Source: Bacteroidia bacterium (GTDB taxonomy: Bacteria > Bacteroidota > Bacteroidia > Chitinophagales > UBA2359). Taken from it: a DNA stretch of 64,000 nt. A program made the translations under genes and the position numbers. Shown here piece after piece: positions 58,072 through 64,000 of the stretch. Where the stretch lies: positions 36,566 through 100,565 of the forward strand of contig JAUHXA010000019.1 in assembly GCA_030427245.1 (NCBI GenBank). The letters run 5' to 3'. How positions within the stretch are numbered: position 1 is the first letter of the stretch; each line of letters opens with the position of its first letter. The notes beneath the pieces are model-generated. The model saw only the letters and a program-made list of their open reading frames with translations, was not told the origin of the DNA and made no database searches.

Positions 58072-59121
58072 ATGTTGCAGAAATCACCTCCCAAAGTAGC
58101 AGTCGTTATCCTCAATTGGAATGGCATTCATTTCCTCCAACAGTTTTTGCCATCGGTCATCACTTCAAACTACTCCAATCTCGATATTTATGTAGCCGAC
58201 AACGCTTCAACAGATGAGTCCGTTGCTTTTGTTCAGTCCAAATTCTCTTCCATCAAAATCATCCAAAACGCAGAAAATTACGGTTTTGCAGAAGGCTACA
58301 ATGTGGCATTGAAGCAGGTCGAGGCAGACTATTATGTCTTGCTCAATTCGGATGTTGAAGTCTCCGAAAATTGGATTCAGCCCATCATTGACCTTATGGA
58401 ATCCGACCCGACTATTGCAGCCTGTCAGCCGAAAATATTGGCTTTTCACCACAAAAACCAATTTGAATATGCAGGAGCAGCAGGAGGATGGATGGATAGA
58501 TTTGGATATGCTTTTTGCAGGGGACGATTTTTTGAGCATTGCGAAGAAGATTCGGGGCAATACAATGAAGTCAGCGAGGTTTTTTGGGCGAGTGGTGCGG
58601 CGATGTTTGTTCGGGCAGAATTGTATCACCAAATAGGCGGTTTAGATGCTGATTTTTTTGCCCATCAAGAAGAAATTGACCTTTGTTGGCGAATGAAGCG
58701 GGCGGGTTATCGCATCTTTTACCATCCCAGTTCTGTGGTTTATCATGTAGGCGGTGGCACATTGCCGCAGGGAAATCCCCGAAAACTCTATCTCAATTTT
58801 CGCAATAATTTGGTGATGATGTTCAAAAACCTAACTACCCTGCAACTCTTCACCATTTTTCCCATTCGCATTGTATTGGACTGGATTGCAGCCCTAAAGT
58901 TTTTGGTCTTGGGTGCTTTTGGAGACTTCAAAGCGGTTTCAAAGGCACAGTTTGATTTTTTTGGACATCTATGGAAGTGGAGGCGAAAGCGCATAGAAAC
59001 CCAAAAATTGGTGAAAAACTCACTGATTGCAGCCAAGCCCAATCGAATAGGGCAATATCAAGGCAGTATTGTAGTAGATTATTTTTTGAGAGGCAAACGA
59101 AAATGGAGCGACCTTCAATAA
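58072..59121 (+). CDS. Family 2 glycosyltransferase
   Basis: 349 aa. GT-A fold: VAVVILNWNGIHFLQQFL, IYVADNASTDESV, NYGFAEGYNVAL and the DXD-like YVLLNSDVEVSENW. The acceptor/catalytic region is FAHQEEIDLCWRMKRAGYRI, followed by the rhamnosyltransferase-like VYHVGGGTLPQGNPRKLYLN. A C-terminal hydrophobic segment (LQLFTIFPIRIVLDWIAALK) suggests membrane association. Probably adds a sugar to a surface polysaccharide or lipid. No glycan cluster is adjacent, so it appears as a single gene. Confidence 0.9.
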   Translation: MLQKSPPKVAVVILNWNGIHFLQQFLPSVITSNYSNLDIYVADNASTDESVAFVQSKFSSIKIIQNAENYGFAEGYNVALKQVEADYYVLLNSDVEVSENWIQPIIDLMESDPTIAACQPKILAFHHKNQFEYAGAAGGWMDRFGYAFCRGRFFEHCEEDSGQYNEVSEVFWASGAAMFVRAELYHQIGGLDADFFAHQEEIDLCWRMKRAGYRIFYHPSSVVYHVGGGTLPQGNPRKLYLNFRNNLVMMFKNLTTLQLFTIFPIRIVLDWIAALKFLVLGAFGDFKAVSKAQFDFFGHLWKWRRKRIETQKLVKNSLIAAKPNRIGQYQGSIVVDYFLRGKRKWSDLQ

Positions 59122-59494
59122 TCTTGGATTTTGTTATATGGCGAAATGAGGAGGATAGTGACATTGCATGAAAAAATAATGGCAATCAAAGTGAAAGACT
59201 TCAATTGCCATTTATTATTACTCATAATCTAAATGGTGGTTAAAATGTATAGTAGTTTATGAGTTATTCATGGATTTAGGTTAGGGCTTCAATGCTGAAC
59301 AATAAACTTACTTTGGTATATTTTCTCTGTTTTAAATTCAAAATGAGTCATGCTTTAAACAAAATAAACAAAAATATCCCTAAAACCATGAAAAACAGGG
59401 GTGACAATTGTGGGGACAAGTTCCTAAAGGCAGTCAGAAAGGGGCATAGAACTTTGTAAGCAAATCTATTCAGCGTACTCACACCCAAATTATA
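59122..59494. other. Intergenic stretch with a weak hairpin
   Basis: About 370 bp without a gene. An AT-rich imperfect hairpin, AATAATGGCAAT (59175-59186) with ATTGCCATTTATT (59204-59216), may end the glycosyltransferase transcript. Nothing else was recognised. Confidence 0.4.
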
Positions 59495-59502
59495 TAATTT
59501 TG
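59495..59502 (+). promoter_or_regulatory. Putative -7 box for the 76-aa secreted protein gene
   Basis: TAATTTTG matches TAnnTTTG and lies 26 bp before the ATG at 59528. No clear -33 TTG. Confidence 0.35.
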
Positions 59503-59527
59503 CCTCAGTACCTTTCTAAAACTTTCC

Positions 59528-59758
59528 ATGAAAAAGAAGATAATATTTCTCCCCCTTTTTATTTCTCTCTTATGCTCCAGATGCTTATTTGGACAAATGG
59601 ATTTTATGGAACATTATGAATTTATCAATCCCATTTTCAAAGATACTTCCTGTACTTTTGAGGACAGACTAAGCATCCACAAGGATTTCTTGCAAAAAGA
59701 AATTGCAGATACTCTGGGAATCACAAAGGCTGGTGTAAAAAAACACGATACCGATTGA
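59528..59758 (+). CDS. Small secreted hypothetical protein
   Basis: 76 aa. Signal peptide KKKIIFLPLFISLLCSRCL-FGQ. The mature part of about 53 residues is MDFMEHYEFINPIFKDTSC to EIADTLGITKAGVKKHDTD, soluble and helical looking. No family is recognised. It may be an intact small protein or the start of a longer gene shortened by a stop, since sequence after it (59,759-59,900) has no clear continuation. Confidence 0.5.
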   Translation: MKKKIIFLPLFISLLCSRCLFGQMDFMEHYEFINPIFKDTSCTFEDRLSIHKDFLQKEIADTLGITKAGVKKHDTD

Positions 59759-59906
59759 GAAGGAGATTGAGGATGGAAGAAGGAGAATCATTGGAGAAAT
59801 ACATCTACAATCTTTAAAATATTGAACTTGAAAAGTGCTTACAAGTAATTTTACCAACAACACGACCAAACACTTCAAAATCCAAAATTATCCATCGTTT
59901 TTTTTG

Positions 59907-59914
59907 TAATTTTG
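59907..59914 (+). promoter_or_regulatory. Putative -7 box for the 177-aa gene
   Basis: TAATTTTG at 59907-59914 matches TAnnTTTG. It places a transcript start near 59921, about 17 nt before the TTG start at 59938, which supports that start codon. Confidence 0.4.
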
Positions 59915-59937
59915 GCACTCTTTGTAAACAACAACAT

Positions 59938-60471
59938 TTGAAACACAGGATTACCAGCATATCATTGATTTTCCTTTTAGTTGCCCCCATTCTTCTAAGT
60001 TATGGATGGCTGCAATGCCAGAAAAGAATTGTCAAAAAGCAGGTAAAGAGGCAGTTGATGGCCAATATTGACAAGTCGGAATTGGTACTTCTCAAATTTG
60101 CTCAAGCTGAAACCCAAACAAAATTGCGCTGGGAACATTCGAGAGAGTTTGAGTTTGAACATCAAATGTATGATATAGTAGAAAGCGAAATGGTGGGTGA
60201 TAGTATCCACTATTGGTGTTGGTGGGACCACGAAGAAACGGCATTGAATCAATTATTGAAGGAATTGGCGACCCAAACATTCAACCAACATCCTCAAAAC
60301 AAGAAACAACAAGAAAAACTCATTAACTACTTAAAATCACTCTATTGCATCCATCATTTGGAGGCAGATTCTATCGTCTATTTCTCGCCCCAACCGAAAC
60401 CGTTTGCAGATACGATTGAATACACTTCCCTTTCTACCTCTCCTCCCACGCCTCCTCCTCGGTTGAGTTAA
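59938..60471 (+). CDS. Conserved-looking membrane-anchored protein beside the TonB receptor
   Basis: 177 aa with a TTG start. One N-terminal membrane or signal helix (ISLIFLLVAPILLSYGWL) is followed by basic KRIVKKQVKRQL and DKSELVLLKFAQAETQTKLR. Then comes WEHSREFEFEHQMYDIVESE and the Trp-rich GDSIHYWCWWDHEETALNQL, with a cysteine and several histidines (CIHHLEADS). Proteins with this W-E-H-S...YWCWWD pattern seem to sit next to TonB receptors in other Bacteroidota (from memory, unverified). The Cys/His/Trp content would suit metal or haem handling, but no function is established. It ends 153 bp before the receptor gene. Confidence 0.7.
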   Translation: MKHRITSISLIFLLVAPILLSYGWLQCQKRIVKKQVKRQLMANIDKSELVLLKFAQAETQTKLRWEHSREFEFEHQMYDIVESEMVGDSIHYWCWWDHEETALNQLLKELATQTFNQHPQNKKQQEKLINYLKSLYCIHHLEADSIVYFSPQPKPFADTIEYTSLSTSPPTPPPRLS

Positions 60472-60624
60472 GTACATTCTAATTTCACACCTTGTTTAGA
60501 TATTATCAACAATAAATTAGATTTTTTTTGGAAGGCTGTATAAAGTCGTGGTTTCTGACCAATCGAAACCCTGCTACTTACTACTCACATCCTGCCTCCA
60601 AAATCATAACTTAACACAATAACA

Positions 60625-63030
60625 ATGAAACAATTATTTATCTCATTGTGCTTGTTTGGACTGTCATTGCTTGCACATTCCCAAACAATCACTATTATAG
60701 ACCATGAAACCAAAGTGCCTCTCGAATTGGTCGCTTTGGTGAGTGAAAACCCCAAAACCTTCACGACCACCAATGTAAGAGGTCAAGCCGACATTTCGGC
60801 ATTTAAAGGAGCAGAAGCAATCGAAATTCGCATATTGGGTTACGAAACATTGACCAAAAGTTATGCTGAATTAGAAGCAGCCTCATTTCAAGTCTCGCTT
60901 GGCGTGTCTTCACAATACATGGATGCAGTCGTTATTTCTGCCTCTCGTTGGCGGCAAACTTCGAGCGATATTCCCTCCAAAATCATCGCTATTTCGACCA
61001 AAGAAGCTGCCCTTCAAAACCCACAAACTTCCGCAGATTTGCTCGGTATTTCTGGAAAAGTATATATCCAAAAAAGCCAGCAAGGTGGTGGAAGTCCTAT
61101 GATTAGAGGATTTGCGACCAATCGCTTGCTCTATACGGTGGATGGTATTCGGATGAACAACGCCATTTTTCGGGGCGGCAATATCCAAAATGTCATTTCA
61201 CTTGACCCTTTTGCAGCCGAAAGTACGGAGGTATTTTTTGGCCCAGGTTCGGTGATTTATGGCAGTGATGCCATTGGAGGAGTGATGAGTTTTCAGACGC
61301 TTACCCCACAATTTTCTGCCAACGACAAACCTTTGGTGACGGGCAAAGCCGTAGCACTTTTTTCGACTGCCAACCAAGAAAAAACGGGTCATTTTGACAT
61401 CAATTTGGGCTGGAAAAAGTGGTCATTGGTGAGCAGTATCAGCCGATTTGATTACGACGATTTGCGGATGGGAAGTCATGGTCCTGATGATTATTTGAAG
61501 CCTTTTTATGTCGAGCGGCAAGATGGAGAAGATGTGGTGATTGAAAACGAAGACCCTCGCATTCAAATTCCCTCGGCTTATTCTCAATTGAATTTGATGC
61601 AAAAAATCCGCTTCAAACCCAACGAAAAGTGGGATTTTCAGTATGGTTTTCACCACTCCAAAACCTCCGATTATGGCCGCTACGACCGCCACACTCGCCT
61701 GAGAAATGGACTTCCTCGATATGGAGAATGGAACTACGGCCCTCAAAAATGGATGATGAACAACCTGAATATCACCCACAATGGCAACAGTAATGCCTTC
61801 GACGATATGAACATTCGCTTGGCGCAGCAGACCTTTGGAGAAAGTCGCATCAGCCGCAATCTGAACGAATCGGATAGAGAAATTCGGGAGGAAGAAGTGC
61901 TTGCCTATTCTGCCAATTTGGACTTCAACAAAGCTACGAGTAGCAAAAACACGCTGATGTATGGTGCGGAATATGTGCTGAATGAGGTCAACTCAACGGG
62001 CTTTGACGAAAACATCGGTACAGGAGAAATCCAAAAAGGAGCTTCTCGATATCCACAAGCTACTTGGCAATCCATTGCAGCCTATGTGAGCGACCAATAC
62101 AAAATGTCGGATAAATTCCTCATTCAAGCGGGATTGCGCTACAATCAGTTCCTTTTGGATGCTGAATTTGACACTACTTTTTATCCCTTTCCGTTCACCG
62201 AAACCCATCTCAACAAAGGTTCATTGACGGGAAGCATTGGTTTTGTGCATCGCCCTTCCAAAACCTTGGTGCTGAGTTCCAATTTCGCTACCGCTTTTCG
62301 CTCCCCCAATGTGGACGACATCGGCAAAGTATTTGATTCTGAACCCGGTGCAGTAGTCGTTCCCAATCCCGACCTTGAAGCAGAATACGCTTATAATTTA
62401 GATATTGGATTGGCTAAAACCTTCAATGAAATCGTCAGGTTGGATTTGTCTGCCTATTACACCATCCTGCAAAATGCGCTCGTCAGACGGAATTTTTCTC
62501 TGAATGGACAGGATAGTATTGTGTATGATGGGGAATTGAGCCAAGTGCAAGCGATTCAGAATGTGGCGGTTGCCAATGTATATGGGCTGCAAGCAGGGCT
62601 TGAAGCAAAATTCCCTTCTGGTTTTGGTTTTTCTTCGGACTTCAATTTTCAAAAAGGAGAAGAGGAATTGGATGATGGCACAAAAAGTCCTTCAAGACAC
62701 GCCGCTCCGTGGTTCGGCACTTCAAGGGTCTCTTACTCCAAAAACAAATTGTACCTTCAATTTTATGCCACTTATCAAGGTGAGCGGAAATTTGAAGATT
62801 TGGCGCAGGACGAACAGGGTAAAACCGAGATTTATGCACTGGACGAAAATGGAAATCCCTACTCTCCAAGTTGGGTGACGTTCAGTTTGAAGGGAACTTA
62901 TCGCCTGACAGACAAGTTATTGGTGAGTACAGGCATTGAAAATATTGCCGATAAAAGATACCGTCCATATAGTTCGGGTCTTTCGGCTGCGGGGAGAAAT
63001 TTTATACTTTCATTGAGGGCGAGTTTTTAG
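60625..63030 (+). CDS. TonB-dependent outer-membrane receptor
   Basis: 801 aa. Signal peptide MKQLFISLCLFGLSLLAHS; a carboxypeptidase-regulatory-like domain (about 20-95, with ETKVPLELVALVSENPKTFT and TNVRGQADISAF); plug domain (about 105-215: VVISASRWRQTSSDIPSKII, GGGSPMIRGFATNRLLYTVD, GPGSVIYGSDAIGGVMSF); then the 22-strand barrel ending NFILSLRASF with terminal Phe. The plug wording and the FRSPNVDDIGKVFD barrel motif resemble haem/hemoglobin/transferrin-type receptors. The ligand is not certain. Transport would need TonB-ExbBD from elsewhere. Confidence 0.93.
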   Translation: MKQLFISLCLFGLSLLAHSQTITIIDHETKVPLELVALVSENPKTFTTTNVRGQADISAFKGAEAIEIRILGYETLTKSYAELEAASFQVSLGVSSQYMDAVVISASRWRQTSSDIPSKIIAISTKEAALQNPQTSADLLGISGKVYIQKSQQGGGSPMIRGFATNRLLYTVDGIRMNNAIFRGGNIQNVISLDPFAAESTEVFFGPGSVIYGSDAIGGVMSFQTLTPQFSANDKPLVTGKAVALFSTANQEKTGHFDINLGWKKWSLVSSISRFDYDDLRMGSHGPDDYLKPFYVERQDGEDVVIENEDPRIQIPSAYSQLNLMQKIRFKPNEKWDFQYGFHHSKTSDYGRYDRHTRLRNGLPRYGEWNYGPQKWMMNNLNITHNGNSNAFDDMNIRLAQQTFGESRISRNLNESDREIREEEVLAYSANLDFNKATSSKNTLMYGAEYVLNEVNSTGFDENIGTGEIQKGASRYPQATWQSIAAYVSDQYKMSDKFLIQAGLRYNQFLLDAEFDTTFYPFPFTETHLNKGSLTGSIGFVHRPSKTLVLSSNFATAFRSPNVDDIGKVFDSEPGAVVVPNPDLEAEYAYNLDIGLAKTFNEIVRLDLSAYYTILQNALVRRNFSLNGQDSIVYDGELSQVQAIQNVAVANVYGLQAGLEAKFPSGFGFSSDFNFQKGEEELDDGTKSPSRHAAPWFGTSRVSYSKNKLYLQFYATYQGERKFEDLAQDEQGKTEIYALDENGNPYSPSWVTFSLKGTYRLTDKLLVSTGIENIADKRYRPYSSGLSAAGRNFILSLRASF

Positions 63031-63168
63031 TAAAAAATAATTAGGAAGTTGTCTTCAAAATCGTGGGAAACGGATTTTGAAGAAAGTAATATTCACAAGA
63101 TTTTTCCAAAACGACATATTACACTATTTCAAAAGAATGGAGAAGAGCCTGTGCCGAGACTTCGGCAT

Positions 63169-63222
63169 GACATCTCGCTGTCGGTCTTGAGATTACACCT
63201 TTTCGTTTCACTCCAAGATGTC
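63169..63222. repeat. Short inverted repeat downstream of the TonB receptor
   Basis: GACATCT (63169-63175) and AGATGTC (63216-63222) form 7-bp arms around a 40-bp centre. A small GCCGA-gact-TCGGC hairpin lies just before it (about 63,153-63,166). The rest of 63,031-63,316 has no gene. It may be a REP-type palindrome or terminator. Confidence 0.4.
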
Positions 63223-63316
63223 ACCTCAAAACCTTAAATTATTTCCGAAACAGTGAATATCTTCTTTTGTCTCACTGGAAGAGTCTTGTGATTTTCATCT
63301 AAATAATTCAATAAAA

Positions 63317-63589
63317 ATGCTCAGACGCTTATTCACAGCCACCCTTTTAAGCATCCTCCTGTTTTTCTCTACCTCATTTTTGACGGTATTACAGCAAATT
63401 CCACCCATTGCAGCAGAAAGCACCAGTCGTTTGAAAATAGGTTTTCCATTCGTTTTTTACGAACAGTTTCAAGTAAGAGGAAATGACTTTTTGAATTATG
63501 GTTGGAATCCTGACCACCTACTTTTAGATTGCAGCTTGACTTGGATTTTGACCACAATCATCTATATAACCATCAAGCGAAAAAATTGA
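63317..63589 (+). CDS. Small two-helix membrane protein
   Basis: 90 aa with an N-terminal helix (LFTATLLSILLFFSTSFLTV) and a C-terminal helix (CSLTWILTTIIYITI) ending KRKN. The middle loop has FPFVFYEQFQVRGNDFLNYG, WNPDHLLLDC. No family is recognised, but small proteins with a FPF-FYE loop of this kind occur as lone membrane proteins in Bacteroidota. It is convergent with the ABC permease gene. Confidence 0.65.
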   Translation: MLRRLFTATLLSILLFFSTSFLTVLQQIPPIAAESTSRLKIGFPFVFYEQFQVRGNDFLNYGWNPDHLLLDCSLTWILTTIIYITIKRKN

Positions 63590-63620
63590 ACTTGAACTTT
63601 GAATTTGTAGTTGAATTTCG

Positions 63621-64000
63621 TTATTCCACCTTCCGATAACTCGCCACCGCCAGCACATTAAACACCACCGCCAAAACCGCCATCGCCCGAAAATTGTGTG
63701 CCACATCTGCAAAACCGCTGCCCTTCAACAAAACAGAACGCATCACATTCACAAAATGCGCCAAAGGATTGGGAATTGTCAAGTATTGCGCCCATTTCGG
63801 CATACTTTCGATGGGGGTGAACAGTCCACACATGAGGATAAAAATAATGACAAAGAAAAAGGTGATAAACATCGCCTGCTGCTGCGTGTCCGAAAGGTTG
63901 GAAATGAACAAACCTATGCCCAAAACGGCAATCAAATTCAGTACACAAAACAGAAATACGATTCCCAAATTTCCTCGCATTGGCACATCAAAAATCAACT
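63621..64000 (-). CDS. ABC-2 type transporter permease, C-terminal part (5' end beyond window)
   Basis: The visible 126 or so residues read ...LIFDVPMRGNLGIVFLFCVL, NLIAVLGIGLFISNLSDTQQ, QAMFITFFFVIIFILMCGLF, TPIESMPKWAQYLTIPNPLA, HFVNVMRSVLLKG, with helices and the SxTQQQA and FTPIESMP motifs typical of ABC-2 permeases such as YhhJ/YadH. The frame stays open to the window edge, and the codon at 63998 is TTG inside the gene rather than a start. Substrate unknown; the ATPase should be upstream beyond 64,000. Confidence 0.85.
   Translation of the reverse strand, partial: LIFDVPMRGNLGIVFLFCVLNLIAVLGIGLFISNLSDTQQQAMFITFFFVIIFILMCGLFTPIESMPKWAQYLTIPNPLAHFVNVMRSVLLKGSGFADVAHNFRAMAVLAVVFNVLAVASYRKVE

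Noticed and set aside
1..64000. Integrated prophage, or rRNA/tRNA genes
   Set aside because: No integrase, phage structural gene, attachment repeat or cloverleaf was recognised.

Overview
The window reads as a chromosomal segment of a Bacteroidota bacterium, probably an environmental, gliding-type Saprospirales or Cytophagales relative (inferred, not proven). The clues are SprB-type surface repeats, a TonB-dependent receptor with a carboxypeptidase-like N-terminus, lipobox lipoproteins, TAnnTTTG promoter boxes, a REP-associated tyrosine transposase with REP-like hairpins, and low-GC housekeeping genes. No rRNA, tRNA or CRISPR array was seen.

Positions 1-31,828 are one minus-strand open reading frame of at least 10,609 codons. 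It has no stop inside the window and runs off the left edge. Its N-terminus has a signal-like segment, propeller-like and Ig-like modules. This is followed by about 37 SprB-like repeats of about 79 aa, arranged as six-repeat superunits of about 1.43 kb. The rest is about 46 DUF11-type repeats of about 128 aa, each joined by an acidic DSTPNN...EDDQD linker. It should be a giant secreted surface protein. Upstream, on the same strand, lie an ECF-like sigma factor and a 236-aa protein with an anti-sigma-like N-terminus. The regions upstream of the 236-aa gene and of the giant gene share a 13-bp motif (12 of 13 identical) and an ATAC...GTAT palindrome, so this may be a small regulatory circuit driving the surface protein.

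34.1-34.8 kb holds decayed gene pieces. 34.9-41.1 kb is a plus-strand run: a FIST sensor with a cytosolic hybrid histidine kinase, an SCO1-type lipoprotein overlapping a cytochrome c lipoprotein, and proB overlapping a PaaE-like flavin/[2Fe-2S] reductase. A perfect 16-bp hairpin terminator closes it. 41.3-43.9 kb has two minus-strand exported proteins that share an IPTL-CTERM-like tail; the larger one is an internal duplication. Next come an SLC13-type transporter with two RCK_C-like domains, a large AsmA-like protein, and a sugar-related pair (SDR oxidoreductase and mannose-6-phosphate isomerase-like protein) separated by a 102-bp palindromic element.

50.9-54.25 kb is a repeat island. It contains an internally deleted IS4-family remnant, four copies of a 41-bp repeat with GAAACA/TGTTTC ends, and an intact RAYT-like transposase followed by three 89-bp tandem repeats with REP hairpins. 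54.3-64 kb returns to ordinary genes: NTF2-like protein, thymidylate kinase, LEA-2 lipoprotein, DUF4385 protein, Pif1-like helicase, GT2 glycosyltransferase, small secreted and membrane proteins, a TonB-dependent receptor with an upstream companion, and the end of an ABC-2 permease gene cut by the right edge.
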